A stretch of DNA of 64,000 nt from Nemania diffusa (Eukaryota; Ascomycota; Sordariomycetes; Xylariales; Xylariaceae): the NCBI GenBank assembly GCA_038501195.1, contig JBBPUQ010000011.1, forward strand, positions 558,001 to 622,000. The letters are read 5' to 3'. Within the stretch, counting starts at the first letter, position 1. The number at the start of each line of letters is the position of its first letter. Below, piece by piece: positions 26,834-38,383 of this stretch. The notes beneath the pieces were generated by a model that was not told the DNA's origin, did not search any database, and worked only from the letters and a program-made list of their open reading frames with translations. A program made the position numbers and the translations under genes.

Positions 26834-28299
26834 TACTTTGACTGCTTGACAGATAACTTGACTAACCAAGGCACAAATAAAGGGTTTGAATTTATTTACA
26901 GGCAAATCAAATATTTCTTATTTTACCTGTGTTTGCCGGCTATTTCCAAATAATTTCTTTCTTTTTTTGATTTTTTTTTTGTTATTTTTTTGGTAAAAAA
27001 GAAGCTATTTAGAAAGTGTATTCTGTAATGCTTCCTTATCTGAGTAGCAGTCTGTTTTAGGACCTATATTAACTAACTAATAGGAACTTTTTTCTATTTA
27101 ATAAGCTCACATACTTACTTACTTATTTAGCTAGTGCTGACTTAATTATAGCTTTTTAAATTAACTACTTTTTTTTTTGCTATAGATTATTTTCAACTTT
27201 TAATCTTTGATTATTTATAACTTTGTGCGCTTCGTATATAATGTCAAATTATTATTAGATTTGTATTCAGTGCAACTAGAGCTATTTAACGATACTATTT
27301 TTGTAATAGCGCTGCTTTTTTTTCTGGTACTGCAGCTAAGGGTATGTTAAATCTTCTTAGTTAGCACTTTTTTTAATATTTTTTTGCTTTTTTTTCTTTT
27401 CTTTTATTTTTAACGCTATGTGTATTGTAATTCAAACTATAAAAACATTATTTTCAAACTTAGCTTTTTTTCAGTTTAATAACTATTTATTTTTATATAG
27501 GTTTTTTTGCAAAGTCGACTTTAGTTGGTAAGAAATTTTCTCTTTTTCAGACTTTTTTACTACTTTTATAATTATGCTTTTGCTTTTTTTATTAACAATA
27601 TTATTTGTTTTCTAATTTATATCAAAATAACTAATATATTTGAAACTAGTGCATTTTTAACTATTTGTTTATATTTATTTTGCAAGCTTTTGCTAGATTA
27701 TTGACTTGATTAACCTGCTTTAATTAATACTATTTATTACTATTTTTTATTATTTACTTTTTTTTACTATTTTTATTATTTTTATTTTTACACTTCTGTT
27801 TCTATTACTATAAGTGTTATAGTTATTATCAAAAAAACAAGATATTCTGAATTAGCATATTTTCTGCTTTATAAAAGTATGTTTTTTAGAGTATTTTTAT
27901 TTCTAGCTTTAACTTTTTAACAGATCTACTTTTTACTTTTTTTATTATATTTAACTAAATAGTACATTAGCAACAATGTTATTATATAGCTTTTGATAGT
28001 ACTTCTCTAAAGTACAACGTATTACTACTTTCGAGTAAATATTGCTTTTTTATACATATGTGTTAAAGCTAAAGATTTGACTAGTAACAAAGTAGTTTAT
28101 AAGTCAAGATGTAACGTAACAACTTTTTTGAAGCTTAAAGCTTTTAAACGTTTTTTATAAAGCAGTTTATTTGTAAATAGGTTGCTGCTTTAACTCCCGA
28201 TATATTAAGTAATTTAACTTAGTATACTTTTTTCTAAATTTAAATCTTCAATAAGGATTATATACTTTATACTTGGCTTTTTTTTTATATAAGTTCAAG

Positions 28300-30622
28300 T
28301 ATTTTAAACTATAGCGTGTATTTTGTACTAGTTATTTTTAGCAATTTTAACACTTTAGCTAAAAGTAAAAAGATATAGCTTTGTTACTATTGCAAGAGTA
28401 AACAACGTATTAAAATACTAAGTATAAAAGCTACAAATTCAGTTAAATATTACTTTCGCTTAAAGCATAATATTAATATTAACTTTTGATTTTAATTATT
28501 ACTTGCTACTACTACTGTTTTTTAACAACTTTAAGCTATAGCTAATTTATGTACTATAAAATCAGCTATTTAATAGAAACAACTGCTGATTTATTTTTGC
28601 ACTTTATTTAATATATTGCTTAACTTATTTTAACGTTAAAAATTCGAAGCTATAATCGAGTTTTTGAACTTTTAGTTAGTTCTAACTTTAGTAACAAGTT
28701 AGTTTATTGTTACTTGATAAGTCGAAGCTACTTTTAAGCTAGTTTTTAAAGTTATTGCAACTAAGATTGCTACTACTAAGTTTAAAATCTATGTTTTTTT
28801 TGATTTATAGAAGTTACTTTTTAAAAAAAGTATTGTTAGTGTTGTAAGCTATTATATTGACTAAAACTAAAAGCTACATATAAAGCTTTTAAGCTTTTAA
28901 TGCGTTATTAGCTTGTACTCCGCTGAAAATGTTGAATTATACGTTTATAAAGTTATCAAACGATTTAACTTATAACTTAAGCTAAAGTTTTTTATTTTAA
29001 ATAATGCTAATACAAACGATAAAACTTTAGTAGTTTTTTTATAACATTTTTTGTTTAAATTTAATGATTTTAAGTGCTTATTTAAGAACGAAGTTAAAGC
29101 TTTTGTTCAATAGCGTAGAATTTGCTGCTAGAGCTATATTGTTAATATTATTGTACAATTTATTATTTTTAACAAAGTTGATAATAAATTTTCTAGGTTT
29201 TTTGTTTTAACATTAATTAAAAAGGGTTACTTTGTTAATATGTGGATTAGAGCTATTTTTTAACGCTGTAATGTTTTTTGCGATAAGGTTAGAAGCAATA
29301 GTATTGATGAAGCAGTTCGTAAAAAAAATATTAGCGAATTTATTGATAACAAAAATAATGTTATTTCTAAAAACTTTGATATATTTAAGCTAGCTAACGT
29401 TTTGTTTAATAACGCAAATACTTTTTATTAAAGCTTTATAGTAAAAGTTAGAAATAATACCTATTAAAACTTCTTTTTAACTAAGATCTATAGCTTTGTT
29501 GCTTTTAAAAACTTTTTTTTTAAGCTATATGTAATGTTATGTAACGATTTCAATTTTAACAAGCGTATCTTTGCTAATTATGTGTTTGAAGCAAAAAACT
29601 AAAAAGTTTATTGTAAAATTAACGCTATTTTAAACCTTTTTACTTAAGCAACGCTTTAGCACAAAAGTAATAAAGTTAGTTTATTTAATGTTATAGCTTT
29701 TTTTAAAGAGCTTGAAGATTATTTACGTACTTGTTTAGCTTGTTTTTATTTTTTTAAAAAAGAAGAAAAAAAAAAAGAGCTTGAAGTTTTACTTTTATAA
29801 TTTTAGCTGTTATTATTTATATAACTTTTTATACTTAGCTGCTGCTTATTTTGCTAGCGACTTATTTCTACTTAATGAAGCTTAGAAGCTATAACAGCTC
29901 TTTATATTTGCAGAAAGTAACGCTGTTTTACTGATTGTTAAGCCGATATATGTACTTTAAGTGCTATTAACGTAAACGAGATCTGCGCTAGCTTTTAACG
30001 AGTATACAAGAAGTTATAGAAATATAAGCAGTTGTTTAAAAAAATGCTTGTTTATTGAGCAGCTGTTGTTTTTTATTTAAGTATGCAGCTAAAAAGCTTT
30101 TGAAAAAAAAACCTTATAAAAGCTAAAAAGATCTATTAATGAATTAAAGCATATTAAAAAAACTAATATGCTAATAATATTACATCTGAGATTACTGTTG
30201 CTACTTTATTTATTTTTAGATCTACTTTTAAGAAGTTTATAAATAAAGCTTATGATAAATTTGATTTAAACGATAACAAAAAAGTTTACAAAAATAAATT
30301 GGACTACTATTTAGTTTTTAATAAAACTAGTTACTTAAAGCTAGATTGTAACTTTTTATAATAGTAGCAAACTAAACAACAATAGTTTTTTATACTAAGT
30401 TAGTTTGTTGCTAATATGCTGTTTATACTAGCGATGTTAGCTAAGTGTAAAAGAGTATTTAGCTAGTATAAACTTACGATGATTTTACAACAGCTATTTA
30501 TTAAAACAGATACTTTAGAAGCTATTTAGTGTTTACAGCATTAGCTACAAGAAGATTTAAACAGCTTATAAGCAGCGATTAAAGCAAACGAGAGCTTTAG
30601 CGAAAGTTTTAGCTCTAACTAA
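28300..30622 (+). pseudogene. hAT transposase, inactivated by RIP-type stops
   Basis: Two landmark domains lie in the same frame 2.06 kb apart. The first is a BED-type zinc finger with Cys codons at 28382 and 28391, then Tyr (TAC, expected His CAC) at 28451 and His at 28466, with the hydrophobic QRIKILS stretch between. The second is the C-terminal hAT dimerisation region around 30,410-30,540: FVANMLFILAMLAKCKRVFS, followed by TDTLEAI and CLQH. Conserved SAECERVFSS residues are altered in ways that fit C-to-T or G-to-A change. The frame ends at TAA 30620-30622; 746 codons from the first finger Cys carry no net frameshift, only stops at Gln and Trp-type positions. The true start is upstream and uncertain; the 28300 boundary is approximate. 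Confidence 0.85.
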
Positions 30623-30765
30623 CTAACGCACCTAATGCTTCTAATTTATTTGATTTATTTGATCAAATAACTGTTCAATTAAAACAACAGATTCAACTAA
30701 ACAAGTTAAATAAGCGCTTTTTGCGATCAATCAAGGCAAATCACGTCAAAAGCCGTTTATTTGAC

Positions 30766-30789
30766 TTGTTTTACCTGTGTGGAGCGCTG
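30766..30789 (-). repeat. Right terminal inverted repeat of the hAT element
   Basis: The inverted partner of 26810-26833, ending GGAGCGCTG, directly followed by the target duplication ACCACAAT at 30790-30797. Confidence 0.92.
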
Positions 30790-30932
30790 ACCACAATACC
30801 ATATCCGACTATCTTATAGGTTCTCGCTGAAGTTAGCGGTACTTCTGAATGCCATCACGGTCGTTTATCTGAAACATACATGAGCTTGTCTATATCGATT
30901 TCCTGGGATTATCGAAATTATTCAAGTCCATA

Positions 30933-33008
30933 TTACTGCTTAACACCAAATTCCTGCTCGCCCCAAGTACTTCTCAATAATCCTGCACTACTTGCAGTCA
31001 TCCGGCCGGCTTCGTAAGTAGCTAAACCACCATCGGATTCACCATTTGGGAATGCTATAATGATTCTATTGATATTTTCAGGCGTTGGGTCTTCTCCTTC
31101 GAGGTCTTGTTCTCTCATTGGAGAGGAAAAGGACAGCGTGGGCGCAACTCTCAGGACCGTCGAGAACTTAGTCGTATAGGAAGCCCCATTCCTGAGAGCT
31201 GAGAGTGTCCCAAAGGATATGGCGGCGATAGTGACGCCAATTGCTGTTCCGTATGGTACCCAGAGCACCCATACTGAGTAGGCATAAGTGTTCTTATATG
31301 ACATGACCGTCACGATGGTGTCGGGTGGTGCGTACGGGGAGGAGTAATTTGGGCTATAGCGATTTGTCAATGGAACAGGCTCCCTTTAAGTTAACTATGA
31401 TGACGGAAAGAGATGACATGTATATACCTACCGAAGCAGCTCAGATTCCATCAATGAAACCGTCGCATTTTGGAACATTTTCTCAATCGTTTCCAACCAA
31501 TCAGTCGTAAAATTGGCCGGCTTCGATACCGATAGTCCATTCCATTCGTATGATGGCAAGGTTTCGAAAGACTGACGTGTGTCTAGATAGAATCTGCTGA
31601 GAAACCCTAGTTGCCTTGTCTTTAGCAACGCGGTGCTTGCCATTCCTGACGTTATATGAAGCCCCATTTCCGTGGACGAAATACTGCCAACAAGAACGTT
31701 TCCGAAAGACTCCATGACCGCAGCGAATGAATATGTTTCCACCAGCGTGGTATTAAATGATGTTGGTGTGCCATCTGCTGTCATAGGCACAAATGATCCA
31801 TTTGGAAACTGCGCGAGGAAGGGCGCCGCGCCATAAACATCGACTGGACCAGAAACGTCGTTATACGAACCGTTGACCGTAGGGGCAATATCTTGAACTC
31901 CATCCACATAGTCAAAGCTGACTATGTACGAAGCATTATATAGGAAACATTGAGCGACTGCTAAGCCGTCTACTTGCGCAATTACGCGGTCTCTAGCGCC
32001 GGGTTCGTCGCCACAATCATAGCCAATCGGATCGATTATGTTAGGAAGAGCTGCGATGAATAATGAGAGAGTTCTTGGTGGCAGATTGAAACTAGCCTCG
32101 TCTTTCCTGTAGGCGTTAGTATTATTAGGGCCAAGCATGGTAGAACGTAGACTGTAACTTTGGTTGTCGCTGTTGTAATCAAAAGGTAGGGATGCGTTGA
32201 TAAGCTGCGAGGCAGGTACCCAAGATAAATATCCATAAGACTGCATGCAACCCTCAGCAACCATAGCATCTAAGATATTTGCTTTTATGTCTTCCACCAA
32301 TAAGTCATCCACGGTTTGGCATGAAAGAGCAGGCGCGTGAAAGCCCAGCAACCACGAAGAATTGGCGTATGGCGGGGAGATTGGAAGGATTTGAGAAGCT
32401 GTTGCCGATGCAGTGACTACCCGCTGGACATCGAATTGAGCACTGTCGTAGAAATGCCACGGTGACGTGCCAACTACTTCTTGGGCATTGGCGAAGTTCA
32501 TACTAGTGAAGTCTATCTTAGGCACTCTTTGGGATTGGATGTCGATGATTCCCGTCTGATGAACTGTCAAACTAGCTGGCGTAATGAAAGATGCGATAGG
32601 CAGAAGCCACAAGATTAAAGCAAGCAACATAGATGTTGGACTCCTCAGCCATATGCTAGGAATGAACATACTGAAAATGTTGCTCTTGGCTGAGAAGAGG
32701 CCGTCAATACCGGCGACCTCCGTCGGGTATGCTTTGATTACCCTCCAAACATGCTGTTCATTCGCTGTAGAGACAGCAATTCCTAGAAAAGCTCTGACCA
32801 GAAACGCAAGTAAAGTTCCGACTGCCAGATTGATTTGTTGCCCAGTCAAGTTGATAGAATGTCCCAACACTGGATAAATTGAGCCAGGTGGTTCTTTACC
32901 CATCAGATGTCGGTAAAATAGATGATGCCCGACTGCGAGGAGAACAGCAATAATTGTCATGCCTTGCATAGTCCTCCTTGAACGTGAGATTATCCATTGC
33001 GCTGCCAT
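30933..33008 (-). CDS. Multi-pass membrane glycoprotein of a fungal-specific family
   Basis: Two exons (33008-31432 and 31383-30933) joined across a 48-nt GTAGGT...AAAG intron give 675 aa. Hydrophobic segments are visible near residues 15-32, 58-80 and 124-147 (SMLLALILWLLPIASFITPA), then one near the C-terminus (VWVLWVPYGTAIGVTIAAIS) before a cytoplasmic tail of roughly 100 residues. Between the third and last segments lies a domain of about 400 residues with many N-glycosylation sites (NSSW, NASL, NGSY, NGSF, NTTL, NFTT, NATV) and several Cys, so it is probably extracellular. The layout and the AFLVRAFLGIAVSTA stretch match proteins often annotated in fungi as formylmethionine deformylase-like, a name with no demonstrated enzymatic basis; no catalytic motif is visible. 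Function unknown. The ATG at 33008 is the first in frame. Confidence 0.8.
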
Positions 33009-34829
33009 CTTATCAGAATTTTCGACGTATTCTAGACGGCCTTCGCAAACAACAGAGGAAATAAATTAACTATCAAAGAATAGTGATAACACTTTGAGAG
33101 GGAGGGAAAACGACACCGTTAATACTCCTACAGTATTAGCGGAATATATAGTACGCGACAGACTTGGTAAGAGAACAAGAATTCTGATATTCTGCGCGTG
33201 GTGTTAGTTAATCAAAACACCTACATGAAATATGAGATCGATGATGAAAGATAAAACAGACAGCAGAGATCAGTCGTCGTAGTGCCTTCATATCTCAGCC
33301 TATCTACTCATACCCCGCATTCTGTTGGGTTATCTACGGCCTGAAGAAAATGTCTAATAATTTTCTTTTGGCGTAGTGGTACATCCGAGACATTCTGACT
33401 ACCGAACTATATAGTCGGAATGCAGCATGTCGCAACTCTCATCCTGCCTAGATCAAGTGAAAGTCAGTAGGCAGTCTCTCCCTGGGTCTAGGGAGTTGTC
33501 CGGGACCGATCGTTACGACATCGGTTGGAGGAGACACTACTACTAATAGCCGAAGTAGGATAGTTTGAAACTCTTGAACGCTAGTGAGGATTGTTAGATA
33601 GGCATATATGATGTAGTTCTTGCTATGAACCCGCTCAAGCATTGCAAGTCCAGGCAAATCATTACCCAAATTCAAACCCAGCGAGATCTCAACTGACTTG
33701 ACTCGCTAATCTCACAACATAGACGGAATACTCTCTAGACTAATGGCACAGTATATTAGTACATCTTTTCAATAATATCTCTCGTCGACAATCCATGGAT
33801 CATACATACATCTATTGCTAAGGCTGAAGGCATACACCAATCAAATGTTAGCGATCAGCCCTCACCTGAGACAGAGCGGGCTGACCATATCTTATACAAC
33901 ATTGGGATCCTCTCTCGAAGGCGATAAGGTTTGCTCGTTGATTGGTAACTAGCTGCGCTTAGGTAATGCTGTTGCTTCTAGTAGACGATAGTTGCCTGAA
34001 TTAGGCAACTGTGGCTTATGTGGGAGTATGTATGTAGACAAGCTGCGGGTCAACCCGAGAGATCCGTGCATAGACGCCGCAAATAATTTACGCCACGCTA
34101 TGCTACGCCACAATATATAATAGCGTATACTCGCACGCAATACATACACTATATCAAATTTAAAACAATAGCTTTTTTAATACAACTAGGTTTATTCAAT
34201 GCATAATTAAAAGTGTTATCGAATAATATAAGTTAAATTATTATATATATAGGTGGCAGTGTTGAAAAAAGTTCAGTTATAAAACCAGTGTTGTTATAAG
34301 GCTGCATAAGATCATTTAGCGTATAAGTAGGTATCTACTCTGTAGGCATTTTTACTAGCCTATGCATGCATCTCTTGGGTTAGCAGGGGGGACCTACCAT
34401 TCACTTGTCCTGTAACTAAATTCAAAATCATAATCGAACTAATGGACTCAGGTTAACCTTGTTATAGCTACTCGTCATAGCGCGACTGAAACAATAAATA
34501 TATAAGAAGATATATACTAGAGGCCCCTGGGGGTCAGGGGCAAGGAAGCCTTCGTTTTTAAGGGTACCAGCTACATACATATAAGCCATACAGGCCACAG
34601 GCCCCTCGACAGAGTAACGAAGGCAGCTCTTACCTTTAGCCTCCTTCCTACCAACCGTGTGCTCCGCTGCGTAGGCGCTTCGCGTGCGCGGCTCCCGCTC
34701 CCTCCCAGCTAAAGGAGAGAACTGCCTTCGTTTTTAACGCTTCCAATCCTAGCCCTTCCAATTCTAGCTCTTCTAATCCTAGCCCTAAGTCCTGGGCCCT
34801 TGTTGACTTGCAGTCAGGTCTGCAGGTAG

Positions 34830-35190
34830 GTCTGCAGACAAGTTCGCAGGTCGGTCTGCAAGTCGGTTGATTAGTAGGTTAGTAAGTAGGTCGGTCACCT
34901 AGCAAGTAAGTAGGCCGGCTAGTGACCCACTTGGTAAACTGGCAGGTCGCCAGGCAAGTCGGTCAGTCACTTAACAGGTAAGTAGGTCGGTCAGTCACCT
35001 AACTAGCAAGTAAGTAGGTTAACTAGTAGGTAAGTAGGTTGACTAGTAAGTAAGTAAGTTGACTAGTAAGTAAGTAAGTTGACTAGTAAGTAAGTAAGTT
35101 ACCTGGTCAGCAAGTAGACCGGCTGGCAAGTGACCTGGTAGGCCAGCAGGTCACCTAACAAGTAAGTCACCTAACAAATAGGCAGGTCAG
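34830..35190. repeat. Minisatellite of GTAAGTAGGT / GGTCAGT words
   Basis: A degenerate tandem array built from AAGTAGGTCGGTCAGTCACCTAAC-like units (spelled only in part here). It contains three perfect 20-bp copies of GACTAGTAAGTAAGTAAGTT at 35041-35100. It belongs to the same word family as the GGTCA arrays at 60,808 and 63,080-63,830. Confidence 0.75.
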
Positions 35191-35363
35191 TTAGCCACCT
35201 GTTAGAGTGGTAGGTGAATATGTAGATGTGTGTATTGTTGAGTGCCTAGAACGTAAGCTCCGTAGGCTGTCTGTAGAAATTGTATGTATAAAAAACAGCC
35301 TGTATGTAGGTACAGCCGATTATAGCCGTATACATGCAACTGAAGCCGAATTGGACGAACTAT

Positions 35364-35397
35364 ACCCAAATAGGCAGGGAGAACTTCCTATTTGGGT
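35364..35397. repeat. Perfect 11-bp inverted repeat (hairpin)
   Basis: ACCCAAATAGG at 35364-35374 pairs with CCTATTTGGGT at 35387-35397 across a 12-base loop. A diverged second copy of the same arrangement follows at about 35,446-35,481. Probably a relic of a mobile element. Confidence 0.55.
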
Positions 35398-36121
35398 TGA
35401 AAAATTGTCCTGGAAATTTTTCGGCCACCTGGTAGCCCACTTTTCCCAAATAAGAAGGCAAAATTACCTATTTCGGCCATAGAATTCTGCTGGGAATTTT
35501 TTACGACACTAAGTAACCTTTCGTTTCACTCAGTCGTTCCTCCTTCGTTAAAAACGAAGGCATATAGAATTTGAGTTCTTAGATGCAGGATCAAACACGT
35601 TTTAAAAGTACGGAGCAACCCACTGCCTTTTTGTTTACTAGGTACTTGTGTTAGATTTAACAGTGCCTACCTAGATATTAAATACTAGGGGTTATAGTCA
35701 TAGTCGGATTATCGGGTAGATACATATGTAAGCAGTCCGATGTTAGACAGTACCTACACAGTACATTTCCGCGTTTGCATACCTACCTATGCTCAGCTAT
35801 GCTCACCATCATGTTTGGTTCAATGAGATTTCGATTTTCCACTAGAATAGGCTACCTAGGTAGTCTCCAAATACCTTTTGTGCACTGAAAGATACCCTTG
35901 TTGGTCGCTTGAAACTGACCACGAGCCTCATCGCCTCTCTCTGCTTGCCCAATTATAGTCGAATATTTCTACCTCAACTGTGCCTCCTACCGAGACTATT
36001 TGTTTGACTGCCCCGAAAAACTGACAGATATGCAGGCATGCCGTTTGTCTCCCCTTGCTGTTGATGCACACGGTAAAAAGCAATGTAGGGAGGATTCATG
36101 ACCTAAATTTACACTATCGTT

Positions 36122-37345
36122 CTAGGATCTCTTTCGTGTCTTTGGCCGACCTCTTTCAGATTGGTCCGCCCTGTCAGACTCTGCCTCGGATATCTCGGTA
36201 GCACACCAACTATCTTCACTGTCGCTGTCGCTGCTATTATTACCCTTATCACCATCCCATGAGCCGAGGCCTTCACCATCAGCGACTTTTCTCCTCTTCC
36301 TAGGACTCATGCTGCGACCCTGCGTCCTGTACGCCGTCATCTGCCCACGAGTCATGGTCCTCACACGATATTTGGAAACAGCTGAGTCGAAGACACGTAC
36401 CTTGCATTCCTGCTGCTCTCCAGCTGAAACGAACGGCGCAGCGCTCTTAAATATGCTAAGAGCAAAACGTGCAAAGAACAGAGGCATAGCTACTGAAAGG
36501 GCTGGCTGAAGCGCACGATTATGGTATAGGTGAAGCAGCTCGGCGGTTGCACCGGGCTGGAGGACATGCGTAACAAGGACGGGGTTGCCCTTCTCGTCTT
36601 GACGTTTGGGCACAAATACAAATCGTGATTCATCTAGAAGCCAGTGCAAATCACGGCGAAGGAGCATGCCATTTTTATCGTCATCGGTGCCAGAGCGGCC
36701 TCCAGGGGGTATAGGATTGCTGCAGTACCGCGTCATGCGATTCCGGTCAAACCAGGATGCATTGGCGCTAGGCACCAAGTGTGCTACCTCGGTCGCTTCT
36801 GAGCAAGTTGTGATACGGCAAGTTTGGTCCCGTGTCCTAATAATCATGTTAGGATCCGATAGGGCGCCGGGGTATTCTATGCCTCGTGGTGTCATCTGGC
36901 ACTGCGTCCATGTCGAAATGGGCTTTGCATCGTACTCGCAGGCGTGGGTGGCATTGGTGGGAGCCCAGATGTGATGTGGGAATTCCCAGTCATCGAAACG
37001 TGTCACGATGGGGTATGCGTTAGCGAGGTCGAAGGCCGAGGTGTTTTGGCCGATGCAGAAGTAGTATGCCTCGTCCCTTAACAACCCACTTGGAACTGGT
37101 TCGTACGTGTCGTGCCCATCGCTTTGGACCCGTCGCGCAAGCCACCCTTCTGCGAAGGCATTGCTAGAAATGATACTGCAAGCTGTGTGCGCGAAGTCGT
37201 AGTCAATACCGTCGTCGTCGACGGCGTACAGCGTCAGCAAGATGTTGGCGCCGTCGGGGTAAGCAGGGTGTAAGAAGTCAACAATCCGCGGTAGACATGC
37301 TTGTTGCTGGCCGATGTCGGCTATCTTTGGCCGGATGACAACCAT
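36122..37345 (-). CDS. HNH_2-family nuclease-domain protein
   Basis: A single-exon gene of 407 aa. An N-terminal fungal domain (LHPAYPDGANILLTLYAVD, then a TACSI stretch, YYFCIG, and FDDWEFPHHIW) is followed by an HNH_2 (PF13391-like) nuclease fold. EVAHLVP at residues 186-192 gives the first His (189), DDDKN the Asn (225), and RRDLHWLLDESRFVFVP the second His (234). The C-terminus is basic and Ser/Asp-rich with SPRKRRK near residue 345 as a likely nuclear localisation signal. Fungal proteins of this family are common, often multicopy and of unproven function; nuclease activity is inferred from the motif. A diverged paralog lies 2 kb downstream in the same orientation (39166-41224). The ATG at 37345 is the first in frame. 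Confidence 0.8.
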   Translation of the reverse strand: MVVIRPKIADIGQQQACLPRIVDFLHPAYPDGANILLTLYAVDDDGIDYDFAHTACSIISSNAFAEGWLARRVQSDGHDTYEPVPSGLLRDEAYYFCIGQNTSAFDLANAYPIVTRFDDWEFPHHIWAPTNATHACEYDAKPISTWTQCQMTPRGIEYPGALSDPNMIIRTRDQTCRITTCSEATEVAHLVPSANASWFDRNRMTRYCSNPIPPGGRSGTDDDKNGMLLRRDLHWLLDESRFVFVPKRQDEKGNPVLVTHVLQPGATAELLHLYHNRALQPALSVAMPLFFARFALSIFKSAAPFVSAGEQQECKVRVFDSAVSKYRVRTMTRGQMTAYRTQGRSMSPRKRRKVADGEGLGSWDGDKGNNSSDSDSEDSWCATEISEAESDRADQSERGRPKTRKRS

Positions 37346-37574
37346 ACTATGGATGGATGTGTTTTGTAGCAGACGCTACGAGACTATACATGTTAGAAAT
37401 AACCACTGCGTTAAAAGATGAAGTTAATATTCCAATTTTTATTGTAATGTTTGTAACAGTACATCATTGTCGGCCTGGCAACTAACTAAGTCGGGGAAAT
37501 AGTGGGGTGGGAAAAGACCAGTAGGTGTAAAATTAAAAAAGCCGTTGAGTACCTACAAGGTGTACTGCTGAATA

Positions 37575-37654
37575 CTAGAGGATCCACCCGTGGAGGACCC
37601 TCTTCACTGCGTTCAGTGGGCCCCAGAAATCGTAGACACCCCAATAATCATAGA
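37575..37654 (+). repeat. Left inverted repeat of the MITE
   Basis: The 80-bp arm begins CTAGAGGATCC directly after the TA target. It has GTTCAGTGGGCCCC where the other arm has GTTCAGAGGGCCCC. Confidence 0.85.
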
Positions 37655-38301
37655 TACTGCTTTTACCTCTCTTTTATACCTAAACTGCTATTTTTGGACC
37701 TAGAAACAAACAGCTTTTTTTTTAGTCCTTTGGTTTGAAACTAAAACTGTAGCTTGGCTGTATGTTCTACTTTACAGCTGTCAGGTTGTTTTTTATCTAC
37801 TGGTACACGTTGTTGTGTAAACGCTGTATGTATGTAAGTTATATGTGTGTAAATGTATGTTGATTACGTAAAGTGTAAGTTGTAGTTTTTAGATGGTTAT
37901 ACTAGCTTGTACGCTTGTTCAAAGGCTTCAAGGGCTTCGAAGGCTTCAGGATGTACAGACCAATGCTGTAGCAATAATATCTATATATACGAACGTACTA
38001 GAAGCCATAGTGCGGGCGTACAAGAGGTTGCGACCGCGCAGATAGCTTCATTTTTACCTATTTCTTAAGCAATACTGCTATATAGGTGTACAAACTTGTA
38101 CAGACTTGTACAGACCTGTACAAAGCAGTAGGGCTATAATTGAGCTCAAAAACGTGTTTATTGCAGTCAATTCTTACAATATAACAACTTGCAAGCTAGC
38201 TAGATTACAGGTGGTTGAGTGTTGCTGTCGCGAAAAAACGCGTTTTGACACTAAAAAGTCAGATTTACTAGTAAATTTGGTGGTCGGCTGACGGAGTGGT
38301 G

Positions 38302-38381
38302 TCTATGATTATTGGGGTGTCTACGATTTCTGGGGCCCTCTGAACGCAGTGAAGAGGGTCCTCCACGGGTGGATCCTCTAG
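38302..38381 (-). repeat. Right inverted repeat of the MITE
   Basis: Reverse complement of the left arm, ending GGATCCTCTAG before TA. Confidence 0.85.
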
Positions 38382-38383
38382 TA

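Larger units (their letters stand above)
26810..30789 (+). mobile_element. hAT-superfamily DNA transposon, full length, RIP-mutated
   Basis: The element is 3980 bp with 24-bp terminal inverted repeats (26810-26833 and 30766-30789) starting CAGCGCTCC and ending ACAGGTAAAACAA, 23 of 24 bases matching, and a perfect 8-bp duplication ACCACAAT outside. Subterminal sequence repeats parts of the ends: TTTTACCTGTGT recurs inverted at 26921-26932, and AGGCAAATCA occurs near both ends (26900 and 30734). Between them lies a degraded transposase frame. The interior is A/T-rich but far less than the block at 1-20,400, so mutation is partial, and TAG/TAA stand at expected Gln and Trp codons. It lies between the ubiquitin-like domain gene and the membrane protein gene and disrupts neither. 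Confidence 0.93.
33009..36121. other. Gene-poor 3.1-kb stretch with minisatellites
   Basis: No convincing coding frame. The left part (33,009-34,480) is ordinary sequence without recognisable content. From about 34,500 to 35,570 it looks like relic repeat DNA: the 14-mer GCCTTCGTTTTTAA occurs near 34,549, recurs near 34,729 and returns inverted near 35,547, with a 15-bp tandem motif (TTCCAATCCTAGCCC-like, three copies near 34,739-34,785) and a GTAAGTAGGT-type minisatellite between. A 91-codon frame at 35207-35482 mostly translates the repeat and hairpin sequence and is probably not a gene. Confidence 0.45.
37575..38381. mobile_element. Tc1/mariner-type MITE with 80-bp inverted repeats
   Basis: An 807-bp element flanked by the dinucleotide TA on both sides (37573-37574 and 38382-38383). 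Its arms, 37575-37654 and 38302-38381, are inverted repeats of 80 bp that begin CTAGAGGATCCACCCGTGG and differ at a single position seen by eye. The 650-bp interior has no transposase frame; it contains a GTACAGAC-type short repeat near 38,093-38,120. TA duplication and long arms fit a non-autonomous Tc1/mariner derivative. The high arm identity implies recent activity or homogenisation, and unlike the hAT element it shows no obvious RIP. Confidence 0.85.

Noticed and set aside
26949..27000. Poly-T and T-rich tracts as polymerase III terminators
   Set aside because: They are inside the RIP-mutated hAT element where T runs are expected from composition.
34830..35190. CRISPR array
   Set aside because: The repeats are short and degenerate without unique spacers, and the genome is eukaryotic.
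35207..35482. 91-codon protein gene
   Set aside because: Most of the frame translates the hairpin repeats; no motif, no splice partner, inside relic repeat DNA.
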